DNA of 64,000 bases from Maribacter flavus (lineage in GTDB: Bacteria > Bacteroidota > Bacteroidia > Flavobacteriales > Flavobacteriaceae), in contig NZ_VUOE01000002.1 in NCBI RefSeq assembly GCF_008386635.1, positions 702,566 through 766,565 on the forward strand, given 5' to 3'. Under the pieces are notes generated by a model. It worked only from the letters and a program-made list of their open reading frames with translations, ran no database searches and was not told where the DNA came from. Position numbers and translations under genes: made by a program. Shown one piece after another: positions 1-8,342 of the stretch; within the stretch, counting starts at the first letter, position 1, and each line of letters begins with the position of its first letter.

Positions 1-87
1 TGGGGAAACCCGTCATTGACCTATATGGCCTTAACGGCAAGGGCCTGTGACCATGCCGTGAACGAACTTAAAAAAGGGAATTTATGA
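1..87 (+). CDS. GMC family oxidoreductase, C-terminal end (partial)
   Basis: Reading frame 1 is open from the window edge to the TGA at 85-87. The 28 residues include NPSLTYMALTARACDH, which resembles the conserved C-terminus of glucose-methanol-choline flavoprotein dehydrogenases in Bacteroidota. Its stop overlaps the ATG of the next gene (ATGA), and that gene is a gluconate 2-dehydrogenase subunit 3 type protein, the usual partner of periplasmic GMC sugar dehydrogenases. The pairing supports the call more than the short fragment does. The substrate cannot be told. Confidence 0.6.
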   Translation, partial: WGNPSLTYMALTARACDHAVNELKKGNL

Positions 88-638
88 CAGCGGGAACTAT
101 GAATAGAAGAAAGGCTTTGGAAAGGGTCTCCGTAATTATGGGAGGTGTTTTGGTTCCCTCTATTTGGACAGGTATAATCAGCGGTTGTAGGACCCCCTTG
201 GAACCCAATTGGTCGCCCAAATTTTTAGACAATGAGGAGGCCCTACTTACGGAATTGATCGTAGATGTATTTATTCCCCAAACGCACACTCCAAGTGCTT
301 CGGAGGCCATGGTACATAGGTTCATAGATGAAATGTTACATGGTTTTTTGGAAAAGGAAGAACAGGAAATAATTCGGCATGGGTTAAAAAGGCTGCAAGA
401 GTTGGATTTTGTTGGAATGGATGAGGAAGCGAGAATCAACGTTTTTAAAGATCTATCCGTTTCGGAAGAGCCTAAAAATGCCTTGTTCTTCGATGCGATG
501 CGCAGTATGGCCTTATTGGGCTATTTCACATCAGAGATTGGAGCTACGCAAGCTTTGGCGCACGACCCCATTCCGGGTTCCTATGAAGGATGTATCCCCT
601 TGAATAAATATGGAGGCAAAACCTGGTCCGAAAGTTAG
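84..638 (+). CDS. Gluconate 2-dehydrogenase subunit 3 family protein
   Basis: A 184-residue small subunit that normally accompanies a GMC-type flavoprotein dehydrogenase and is exported with it. Near the N-terminus MNRRKALERV is followed by a hydrophobic stretch (about residues 17-33), which resembles a twin-arginine signal; ISGCRTP also resembles a lipobox. The middle (LLTELIVDVFIPQTHTPSASE...VHRFIDEML) matches the family core. The ATG at 84 overlaps the stop of the upstream gene, so translation is probably coupled. A second ATG six residues in (MNRRK) is an alternative start and gives a more usual Tat leader. The role as helper subunit is inferred from family and pairing. Confidence 0.85.
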   Translation: MTAGTMNRRKALERVSVIMGGVLVPSIWTGIISGCRTPLEPNWSPKFLDNEEALLTELIVDVFIPQTHTPSASEAMVHRFIDEMLHGFLEKEEQEIIRHGLKRLQELDFVGMDEEARINVFKDLSVSEEPKNALFFDAMRSMALLGYFTSEIGATQALAHDPIPGSYEGCIPLNKYGGKTWSES

Positions 639-639
639 G

Positions 640-1032
640 CTATAAACTATCCTTCACTATTTTAATGCTCCCTTCGCCTGCGTATAGTTCCCTACCAAAC
701 AACAGGTGGTTGAAAACCTTTCCTTTTTCAAAGTCCAGCACCTGACTTACCCCCGTACCGTTTTCCTCTCCCCAGGTGATGAACAGTTTATCCTTGGAAA
801 TCCAGTTTGCCCGATATATTTCCCTTCCTTGAAGTCCTTTTTCAGTGCCCTGGACTGCCGTCCAATGCAGGGTGGAGTCGGACTCGATCGTTAGATGGTA
901 GACACTTTCACCATAATCGTATTCCAATGTTTTGGAAATAAGTCCTTCGCTCTTCGGGGAGGAATTTGGCGAACAGTTCCAAAAGATGACGGCCATAAGG
1001 CACGAAAATATGGGATTACGGTATTTGTCCAT
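640..1032 (-). CDS. Lipoprotein with MoaF-like beta-barrel domain
   Basis: A 130-residue protein with a lipoprotein signal (hydrophobic stretch then FWNC, Cys about residue 20). The rest is a small beta-rich domain: YHLTIESDSTLHWT, GREIYRANWISKDKLFITWGEE and SQVLDFEKGKVF resemble MoaF/lipocalin-like barrels that are common and uncharacterised in Bacteroidota. It converges tail-to-tail with the dehydrogenase subunit, two stop codons one base apart. Ligand and function are unknown; the MoaF resemblance is from recognised pattern only. Confidence 0.6.
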   Translation of the reverse strand: MDKYRNPIFSCLMAVIFWNCSPNSSPKSEGLISKTLEYDYGESVYHLTIESDSTLHWTAVQGTEKGLQGREIYRANWISKDKLFITWGEENGTGVSQVLDFEKGKVFNHLLFGRELYAGEGSIKIVKDSL

Positions 1033-1140
1033 AGCTGAAATTCTTTTAATTGAAAGGATTTGCGTTCAAAAGATATTAAAATTACCCCAACCAAACCTTG
1101 TTTTCTGTCGGTTTTAGTACATTGGCAGAAACCTTGAAAT

Positions 1141-1740
1141 GTGCTAGCGAAAAGACGACAATTGCCCCAGGAATACCCCAGGGATTCCGAGAAGTTCATC
1201 TACTGTTTGGAAGCGGTCGATGATATTGAAACGGCCACGGTTACCGAAGTACAGAAAAATCTGGAACATTTGGCCATGCAGTATGGCGTGGCCAGCATCT
1301 ATCAAACCTGCGACACCATTGAGGGACTGGAGGACAGTCTCAATGCCCTGGTGATGGAAGACCATCATTTTAAGGACTATGAGATCATCTACTTGGTGAT
1401 GCCGGGGGAGGCCAATAGTATCTGTCTGAACGATTACTTCTATAGTTTACAGGAAATCGCGGAACTGTTTGAAGGCCGATTAAAAGGCAAGATCCTGCAT
1501 TTTTCCAATGCCAAGGTGCTCGACCTGGACGAGGAAGAGTCCCAATATTTTTTGGACATCACCAACGCAAAGGCCATTTCGGGCTATGGCCATGCCTATG
1601 AAGGCATCAGCAGCTCGGATTTGGACAAGGTCTTCTTTAACCTGTTCAAGGAGGATGACAATATGTTCGATGTGGTAGAGGAATTGCACCAACGGCATTA
1701 TAATATCTGTAAGCTACTGGATTTTAGGTTGTATTATTAA
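1141..1740 (+). CDS. Conserved hypothetical protein (GTG start)
   Basis: A 199-residue soluble, acidic protein with no signal peptide or membrane segment. It opens with a GTG at 1141; the nearby ATG at 1139 is out of frame and runs straight into a stop, and the next in-frame ATG would remove the conserved-looking KFIYCLEAVDDIETATV. The fold looks like alternating strands and helices (YEIIYLVMPGEAN, LKGKILHFSNAKVLD), as in a nucleotide-binding or CHAT/caspase-like scaffold, but no catalytic motif is visible. It resembles a Bacteroidota-wide domain of unknown function that I would tentatively call DUF6642. Confidence 0.7.
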   Translation: MLAKRRQLPQEYPRDSEKFIYCLEAVDDIETATVTEVQKNLEHLAMQYGVASIYQTCDTIEGLEDSLNALVMEDHHFKDYEIIYLVMPGEANSICLNDYFYSLQEIAELFEGRLKGKILHFSNAKVLDLDEEESQYFLDITNAKAISGYGHAYEGISSSDLDKVFFNLFKEDDNMFDVVEELHQRHYNICKLLDFRLYY

Positions 1741-1761
1741 GTAGGTTTTTACCCTAAAGGA

Positions 1762-2439
1762 TTACCCGTTTAATCTGTTTTCCTTTCGTTCCCTGCGGTC
1801 GTCCCTGCGTTCGCGACGGTCTTCCCGTAATTCGCCCTTATCCTCCCGAATTTCCTCCTGGGTCTCCAACAGATCGTTGTTCATGGTAGTAATAAACTTT
1901 TCAAGAATACCGTTTCCAAGCAATTCATCCGTTATGGCGCTCTCGTAGAGGGCCTTTTGGTTTTCCGATCGGGCCTCCAATTCGGCACGGTCGGACACAT
2001 CGTCCCGTTTGTCGCGTCGGTCGTCGCGGGTATTCCTTCGGTCGCGGCGCATATCCCTTCTATCGTCCGGGGTGCCTTCAAACGTTCTGCGGTTGCTTCT
2101 TTTTTCCCTTCGGTTGGTTCCCTTTTCCACGGAACTTTGCACGACTTCCCGTTTGGCCTGGGCTACTTTTCCCTCGGTCTGTTGGATTTCCCGTTCCATG
2201 GCGGTCAGGATTCCCTTCCGATATTTTTGGGCCAATTTCGTATCGCCATTTTCGATGGCCGATTGGAATTCGGATACATCGGCTTTAAAGCTTTCCAGTT
2301 CTTTGGTATCACGTTCCAATTGCGCGTTGCCCACCTTGATCTGTCGGTGGTCCTGAACGGCTTCCTTGGCATTCTGGGCCGAAGCAAAAAAGGCCGTCAA
2401 TAGTACAAGGGTCGCAGTGAGATATTTATTTGTTTTCAT
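1762..2439 (-). CDS. Secreted Arg/Asp-rich helical protein
   Basis: The ATG at 2439 gives a clean signal peptide (KTNKYLTATLVLLTAFFASA, cleavage before QNAK); an ATG two codons upstream is an alternative. The mature ~200 residues are strongly charged and predicted helical, with RRDRRNTRDDRRDKRDD near the middle and a similar REDRRERRDDRRERK block at the C-terminus. Between the blocks are ordinary amphipathic helices. It may be a Spy/CpxP-like periplasmic helical protein or an RNA/anion-binding protein; neither is shown by a motif. It stands alone on its strand between the GTG-start gene and the serine hydrolase. Confidence 0.75.
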   Translation of the reverse strand: MKTNKYLTATLVLLTAFFASAQNAKEAVQDHRQIKVGNAQLERDTKELESFKADVSEFQSAIENGDTKLAQKYRKGILTAMEREIQQTEGKVAQAKREVVQSSVEKGTNRREKRSNRRTFEGTPDDRRDMRRDRRNTRDDRRDKRDDVSDRAELEARSENQKALYESAITDELLGNGILEKFITTMNNDLLETQEEIREDKGELREDRRERRDDRRERKENRLNG

Positions 2440-2504
2440 TGTCATTGATTTTATCGGTGTATAAAAATTTTAAAATATAAGATCTAAAAAATAGAGTAGG
2501 GAGG

Positions 2505-3578
2505 TTAATTGATCACTGCATTGATTTTTTCCCAAAGGGCATTGTCAAATCCCGATACCGCAAAATTGGCATTCTGCGGGTCCGAAGCATTGCCCATACG
2601 TATGACCACCATGTTTTTGCTGGGAACCACATAGATACGTTGGTCCTTGGCACCCATGGCAGCTACCATGTCGGCCGGTGCATTGGGAATCAAAGTCCCA
2701 GGAAACACGGTTTGGTCGCTGGGAAGCATGTATTGGGACTTTCCGTTCAACCACCATAAGTATCCGTAGGAGGGATTGATATTTTGGGATGTGGTCACAC
2801 ATTCGGTAAAGAAAGATGCATCGATGATCTGTTCCCCGTCCCACGAACCGTTATTTAGGCTGAGTAGCCCGAAACGGGCCATGCTTCGGGTGGTGCTGTG
2901 AAAGATGGTGAAGATTGTTCCTTCGTTCCAAAAACCGTCCATACCGATCTTCGCCTTGAGGTTTGTGTTGAAGTAGCTTTCAAAATCGGTCGCACTGGAT
3001 TCGGCCACGACATCCATCAATTTTTGAAACACGTTGCCGTAGGCCCATCGGGTGCCGGCATCGGCCACATAGGTAAGGTTGGATTTTACCACCAATTGTT
3101 TGGTATCGTCAATGCCAGAGGTCATCGTCAGCAGATTCCGCACGGTGATCAGGTTTTCCTTTTCCAGGTCCATATTGGTCCAGTCGGTCCCCAGATAGTC
3201 GGACACCTTGTTTTCAATATCGATCAGTCCGTTTTGCTGCGCAATGCCCGTGGTGGCGGATGCCAAGGTCTTTCCGGCACTGTTCCACTCCCAAGGCTCT
3301 TGGGCCGTATGCCCATCATAATATTCTTCCATCACGATCCTACCATTGACAAGGATCATAAAGGATTTGGAATTGTTCTGGATGAGAAAGTCGTTTAATG
3401 CGTTTATGTTGGACTCGTTCCATTCCAAACTACTTGGTGTAACCGTTTCCCACGTATTGTTTTCTACAGGTGGAAAATACATGGTTGGATCTAGAACCTC
3501 AATAGGGCTATCGTCCGATGTTGAACAGCTCACCATCATACCAAATAGCAATATTAAAAGCAAATACCCGTTTTTCAT
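2505..3578 (-). CDS. Serine hydrolase lipoprotein, beta-lactamase (class C) family
   Basis: A 357-residue protein of the beta-lactamase/penicillin-binding fold. It has a lipobox (MMVSC, Cys about 18) followed by STSDDS, an acidic pattern that in Bacteroidota often sends lipoproteins to the cell surface. The catalytic SxxK is SAGK (about residue 100), and the second motif is YGN in RWAYGNVFQ. The third, usually KTG or HxG, seems to be MGAKDQR near residue 310. Such proteins act as esterases, D-aminopeptidases or peptidases rather than true beta-lactamases; the substrate is unknown. Confidence 0.9.
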   Translation of the reverse strand: MKNGYLLLILLFGMMVSCSTSDDSPIEVLDPTMYFPPVENNTWETVTPSSLEWNESNINALNDFLIQNNSKSFMILVNGRIVMEEYYDGHTAQEPWEWNSAGKTLASATTGIAQQNGLIDIENKVSDYLGTDWTNMDLEKENLITVRNLLTMTSGIDDTKQLVVKSNLTYVADAGTRWAYGNVFQKLMDVVAESSATDFESYFNTNLKAKIGMDGFWNEGTIFTIFHSTTRSMARFGLLSLNNGSWDGEQIIDASFFTECVTTSQNINPSYGYLWWLNGKSQYMLPSDQTVFPGTLIPNAPADMVAAMGAKDQRIYVVPSKNMVVIRMGNASDPQNANFAVSGFDNALWEKINAVIN

Positions 3579-3840
3579 AAAATTCAGTTATTGAAGTTTT
3601 GTTCCCTGACTTGCCGAAAAATTGCGGCCAAACCCTTTTCAAGGATTCCATACAAGACAGGAAAAATCAATTATTATAACGTTCTCAGACGTGCTTTGTT
3701 GTATGGGCTCCGTGTGGAATTTTACAGGTTTTTGACGTAATAATTCAGTTGTTTTGGGTTAGGAGGGGAGTGGGGGAGCGAAAACCAAATACCCAAAAAT
3801 TCTTAAAGAAAAATTACATACTATAAATTTATGAACAGGT

Positions 3841-6800
3841 TTATTTTTTCTTGCCCACGGAAACTTTATAGTCATCTATGGTTCCCTGTATCTTTAGATT
3901 GAGAAACTTGGTTTTTCTGTTGGGGTCTACTTCTACGATTTCATCTTCCCTATCTTGTTCAACAATACTGTCCTTTTTACTTCCGAACAGTTTTTGCCAT
4001 GTCGCCTTCCGTATGGTTTCCCAAGGTAAGCGCAAGTAATAGTCAATATTTTGATCGCTATCGTGTGTCCCTGACAGTTCCATGTGACCCAAGGTGGATT
4101 CAATGGCCATCGCCGGGATAGTGATTTTTCCTTTGTCAATGGCCAGGCTATTTTGCAGGGTGTCAAACCGAATACTGCGCAGGTTCTTGTCTCCCATATA
4201 GTCCGATAGCGCCAACATGGGATCATAATTCTTTAGTTTTCCATCCAATACCTTCACGTCCATTTCAAGGGTAGATTGGTCCAAATCCGGTACTAAATCA
4301 GGATATACCCTTATGTTACCGTTTATTTTGGCCGTAAGCTTTCCCTGCAAATTTTCCGAAACAAGGTGGTCTTGCCCAAAATTTTCAAATTTGAGGAGAA
4401 GTTTGTCCAGATCTACATGGGTCATGACTAACTCTGGCCGCATATAGATGTGTTTTGGATCATTACCGTTAAAATAGCCTTTCAAACGAATGTTACCCCC
4501 GGCGGCATCCATGCTCAGTGTATCCACGTACACATAATGATCTGGCGTGGTACGTAAAGCTGCCTTTATGTTTTTAAGGTCTATCCTATGGTATAGGAAA
4601 TGGGCGATATCCGCCTGAAAGCGCATATTGGTAAACGGTAGTTCATAGATGTTAAAAGCCTCTGCATGGGCCGCAACATCCTCCGTGGTGGATGTACTGG
4701 CCTCCTTGGCTTGAGGCGGGCTTAGGTCAAATTTGAATAGGGTATCGTAATCAATATAATCCGCACTTAATTCCAGGTAATTATCACGTATTTGCAGTGA
4801 TGGGTCTTCCCCCAGAAAATAGTTCAGGTCGATATTAAACGTGGTAGAACCAATTTCGCCGTGAAAATCATTGATCATGATATGATCGTCCTCATACCTT
4901 ATGTGGCCCTTAAAATCGTGAAAACGTTGCGGATGTAGTTCCATCTTGGTATCCAGCTTGTCCAGGTCAATCGCAACGGACTGAAGTGAAGCATCCGTAT
5001 AATGCATCCTTGATGTAAAATGCAGGGCCAGATCGTCAAAAATTTCATGTCGGTATTCTTCCGGTACATAATTTTCCCCCTTGTAGGAGAACACGTCCTC
5101 CAGTCGCAACTTTTTTGAAGTAAGGTTGAAATCCAAGGCTACATCGCCATTTCGTTCGGGTCGCATCCAAAAGGCATAATCCTTTATCCATCCGTTAAAA
5201 TGAAAATCGCTATCGTCAATATAGCCCTTGAAGTCCACTAGTTTCAAATCCACTTCATCGATGAGCACATCGGCTTGAAAATCATGCAAACGATGTGGGT
5301 AGTGCTTTAAGTCCGCATGTAGGCTATCGATATAAAATTCCCCTTTGGGCAAATATTCAGATTCCGTAAAGTCTTTGGCGGTGCCCACAAAGGAAACGCC
5401 CATCTTCAGATTTTCAACCTGTTCATCGATTCCTGTTTGGATGGTGTCTTGTGGTGAAAATCCTGTCAATGCCGCAATATCCAAGTAGTTGGAGGTAATA
5501 TCTAAATGCGCCTTCACGGGTGTGTTGGTATGATGTACAATGGCCGGGAGGTCTGAAAAAAAACCGCGTATGGAAACATCTGAATTGCCCATTAACAGCT
5601 CAAATTGTTTGAGCGTGGCCTCCTTGCCGTTCATCTCCAGATCCACTTGTAAACTATCGAGCGGTACGGGTAGATTGTCCGCTTCCAGGTGCAAATTTTC
5701 AACCTTCAGGGCCGCATAGTAGGCCTGATTGAGTTGCTGCAAAGCCTTTTGGGGATTTTCGATATCTATGATATCATGAAAATTCATCTTTAGTTTGATG
5801 TTGCCAGAGGCGTTCCGTACCTGTCGCAGTTCTAAAAATTCCGAAATAAAATCCAAATTGAAGTCGGCCTGCATTTGCATATCCACCTCAGGGGATTCAA
5901 AATTCCGTACAAAGATCGAACCTTTAAACTCACCTTTTTCCAGGGAGGCGGTCATATTGGTCAAGGAAAATTCCATGGTGCTGGCATCCCTGTTGGCCCC
6001 ATTGCTAAAATGGCCCTTAAAGCCCATGTTATCTATTTTCTTGGCACTTCTAGGATGCTCCAAAAAGGCCTTTCCAGCACCAAATTGGGCAAATATCGCC
6101 GGCCTGTTACCTTTATTTGCCGCACCTTTTACGGTAGCATTGAAATAAATTTCCCCAGCATTTTTATACCTCTCCAAAAGAGGGATCACATCTGCCGGGG
6201 CAAATGCAATAAGCATGTCAAAATTGGGCTTTGTGCCTTTAATGGCAAGGTCAAGGGCCATATCGTTTTTGGTATCTATGGACCCTTCAAGCTCAAAATC
6301 ACCGTTTTCCATAACAATACCGCTGGGCGCTATGTCCAGTATGCCGGTAGCTTCATTGAATTCGAGTTCTGTGTGAATCTCAAAATGTTTTTTATGTATA
6401 AATGTGGTGTCGCCCTCCTTGATGACATTCAGTTCCAATTCCGTATCAATGTGGCCGGCAATCGTACCGTCCTGTATACCAAAACCGCCTTTGGCAGCGT
6501 AAATAAATTTTTCAACATCGGTTTGGGTGGCTTCATCCAAGGTGTGGATATCCAGGTTTTTTAATCGGATCTTGTTCAAACGAATATTCGTGGTGGCCGT
6601 ATCCTCGTTAGAAGTGGTCATCAGTGAATTTTGTATATTGGTGCTATTATCCTCGTGAACGACTATATTAAGAAGTCCGTCTTCTATTAAAAGCGAGTGT
6701 ATCTCGTAGTTTCCGCTTAGAATATCCCAAAGGTTGAAGCCCACATATATATCCTTAACGTCCATGATAAGGGGGGCATTTTCAAACTTGGACTCAAAGA

Positions 6801-7029
6801 CCTGAACGTCATAAATCTTTATGGAAAGGTCTGGAAAATTACCGAAAATGGACAAATTACTATTGCCCATGGTAATACGTCCTTTATGCTCCTGGTTGAG
6901 CAGGGCGATCTGTTCTTGGATAATTTCAGACTGGTGGCTTTGGATATAGAGCAGCAGGGCCCCAATAAGGAGCATCGGCACCAAGAAGATGCATAAGACA
7001 ATCCGTTTCCAATGTTTTTTAAGCCTCAA
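3841..7029 (-). CDS. AsmA family protein
   Basis: A 1062-residue envelope protein: one N-terminal membrane anchor (about residues 9-28, after RLKKHWKR), then a very long beta-rich repeat region. The opening (ITMGNSNLSIFGNFPDLSIKIYDVQV) matches the AsmA/DUF748 start, and the C-terminal part (IDYYLRLPWETIRKATWQKLFG) matches the AsmA-like C-terminus of flavobacterial homologues. AsmA/TamB-type proteins are thought to form lipid-conducting bridges between inner and outer membranes. The frame is closed by a stop just upstream, so the TTG at 7029 is the only start that keeps the positively charged flank of the anchor. The DinB-like gene is divergent. Confidence 0.85.
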   Translation of the reverse strand: MRLKKHWKRIVLCIFLVPMLLIGALLLYIQSHQSEIIQEQIALLNQEHKGRITMGNSNLSIFGNFPDLSIKIYDVQVFESKFENAPLIMDVKDIYVGFNLWDILSGNYEIHSLLIEDGLLNIVVHEDNSTNIQNSLMTTSNEDTATTNIRLNKIRLKNLDIHTLDEATQTDVEKFIYAAKGGFGIQDGTIAGHIDTELELNVIKEGDTTFIHKKHFEIHTELEFNEATGILDIAPSGIVMENGDFELEGSIDTKNDMALDLAIKGTKPNFDMLIAFAPADVIPLLERYKNAGEIYFNATVKGAANKGNRPAIFAQFGAGKAFLEHPRSAKKIDNMGFKGHFSNGANRDASTMEFSLTNMTASLEKGEFKGSIFVRNFESPEVDMQMQADFNLDFISEFLELRQVRNASGNIKLKMNFHDIIDIENPQKALQQLNQAYYAALKVENLHLEADNLPVPLDSLQVDLEMNGKEATLKQFELLMGNSDVSIRGFFSDLPAIVHHTNTPVKAHLDITSNYLDIAALTGFSPQDTIQTGIDEQVENLKMGVSFVGTAKDFTESEYLPKGEFYIDSLHADLKHYPHRLHDFQADVLIDEVDLKLVDFKGYIDDSDFHFNGWIKDYAFWMRPERNGDVALDFNLTSKKLRLEDVFSYKGENYVPEEYRHEIFDDLALHFTSRMHYTDASLQSVAIDLDKLDTKMELHPQRFHDFKGHIRYEDDHIMINDFHGEIGSTTFNIDLNYFLGEDPSLQIRDNYLELSADYIDYDTLFKFDLSPPQAKEASTSTTEDVAAHAEAFNIYELPFTNMRFQADIAHFLYHRIDLKNIKAALRTTPDHYVYVDTLSMDAAGGNIRLKGYFNGNDPKHIYMRPELVMTHVDLDKLLLKFENFGQDHLVSENLQGKLTAKINGNIRVYPDLVPDLDQSTLEMDVKVLDGKLKNYDPMLALSDYMGDKNLRSIRFDTLQNSLAIDKGKITIPAMAIESTLGHMELSGTHDSDQNIDYYLRLPWETIRKATWQKLFGSKKDSIVEQDREDEIVEVDPNRKTKFLNLKIQGTIDDYKVSVGKKK

Positions 7030-7260
7030 AGCAATTTTATTCGATGCAGTATGAACCCTATCCTTTCCTTAAAACGAACGCGCTGGGCATCCTATTGTTT
7101 GATGTGCTGAATGTTAGGGAATTTTAACCCCGAATCTTAAAAGGCCTATACGCATGGCGAAAAGGGCCCACTGTTAAAGACGTGTCAAAATAGTTTATAG
7201 CTATGGTTAATTGTTGGGATTCAAGTACCTTCTGCCATAAATGCATTTAAACCGATACCC

Positions 7261-7824
7261 ATGAAATTCCTCAAAACAAAGACCCTTTTTTTATTGCTAT
7301 TCCTACCGATGCTATGTGTAAACGCACAGGGCGAATTGAAGTCGGTGGAAGGCTATTCGCCAAACATCGGACGAATGGTCTATATGTTGGAAGACCTAAA
7401 GGATCGTATTACCGAACAGGTTAAGGACTTGGACCAATCGCAAACCGATTTCCAATATGATGCCCAAGCGAACAGTATTGGCGCCTTGATCATGCATTTG
7501 GTCTCTACGGAATCCTATTACCAAGTAGCGACCTTGGAGGGTAGGGAATGGACAGCAGCCGAACTTGAAAGCGTAGGTGTTGCCGGGGAACTGAATGCCA
7601 ACGTAAATAGCATGCTGAAAGGGGAGCCTATTGCTCATTATCTGGATCTATGGGAGGAAGTACGGCAAAAAACCTTGGCCGCATTCAAAACCAAGGATGA
7701 TGCCTGGTTCGCCTCGAACATTGAGGAGGGCTTGAACTACCATTATATCTGGTACCACGTCATGGAACACTCGGCCAACCATATGGGGCAAATTGGGACG
7801 ATAAAGAACCGGTTGCCTGAATAA
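7261..7824 (+). CDS. Exported DinB-family protein
   Basis: A 187-residue four-helix DinB-like protein. It begins with a signal peptide (KFLKTKTLFLLLFLPMLCVNA, cut before QGE), which is unusual for a fold mostly known from cytosolic thiol transferases and YfiT-like metal enzymes but is seen in Bacteroidota. The presumed metal ligands are a His in ALIMHLVSTE and two in YHVMEHSANHMGQIGTIKNRL. It is monocistronic, divergent from AsmA, followed by a long non-coding stretch. The reaction is unknown. Confidence 0.8.
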   Translation: MKFLKTKTLFLLLFLPMLCVNAQGELKSVEGYSPNIGRMVYMLEDLKDRITEQVKDLDQSQTDFQYDAQANSIGALIMHLVSTESYYQVATLEGREWTAAELESVGVAGELNANVNSMLKGEPIAHYLDLWEEVRQKTLAAFKTKDDAWFASNIEEGLNYHYIWYHVMEHSANHMGQIGTIKNRLPE

Positions 7825-8342
7825 TTCCAATAATTCAGTTTAAGTCTTCTGTATGTAAGGATTCAAAACCTGAGTACGACTACCAAAGCAATTTTACATA
7901 ACGGCAAATTATGAGTACAAATAAATTATTTCGCCGTGCGAAGCACACTGCTTAAAAAGGTTTCTTGTATACCGGCAAACGAATGGTTAACGCTTGCAGA
8001 ATGACCGTGCGGTATTTGACATAATAGAATTATAGCTTACGAATACGTTAAGGAAACAAACTTTATCAGCAAATTGCTTTGACATAAAATCGGTATCGTT
8101 ATAGCACTAAAGCGCTAGAACTGATTTTATATCAAATAGCACAGCTATACGCAATTTGCTACCCATAAGTATTTGTACTATAATTTATATTATGTAAAAT
8201 AAACTTTTTTAAACCCGGTATATAATCCTTTCGTTTTTAGCAGGCTCCTCTTCTCTTTGGCTTTATAATTCACAACCAACAACTTTTAAAAACATTTCCA
8301 TAGAAAAGAAATGTATATTTATTCCACCAATTACCAAACTAT
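7825..8342. other. Long intergenic region with stem-loops and repeats
   Basis: About 520 bases without a gene. The part from 8015 to 8160 holds nested inverted repeats and a repeated TTTGACATAA unit, described separately. Smaller hairpins are AAGCA/TGCTT near 7940 and ACCG/CGGT near 8004. The last 150 bases are AT-rich and probably hold the promoter of the downstream barrel protein, though no convincing TAnnTTTG box was found. No open frame here looks real. Confidence 0.5.
8015..8160. repeat. Nested inverted repeat with internal direct repeat
   Basis: AGCAAATTGC (8068-8077) is inverted exactly as GCAATTTGCT (8151-8160). Directly inside, TTTGACATAAAATC (8078-8091) pairs with GATTTTATATCAAA (8123-8136) with one mismatch. 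The bases between the two right arms form their own TAGC/GCTA hairpin (8137-8147). TTTGACATAA also occurs at 8015-8024, and in both copies TTATAGC follows, after 5 and 11 bases. This may be a structured RNA leader, a regulatory site or the remains of a miniature transposable element. Confidence 0.55.

Noticed and set aside
2898..3398. 166-codon frame antisense to the serine hydrolase
   Set aside because: Shadow frame; the minus-strand gene has SxxK and lipobox and explains the region.
3648..3706. CCATACAA/TTGTATGG inverted repeat with 43-base loop
   Set aside because: Only eight pairs and a long loop; no relation to a gene end or promoter, could be chance.
5875..6564. 229-codon frame antisense to the AsmA gene
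   Set aside because: Shadow of a strong coding region; no domain or signal in its translation.
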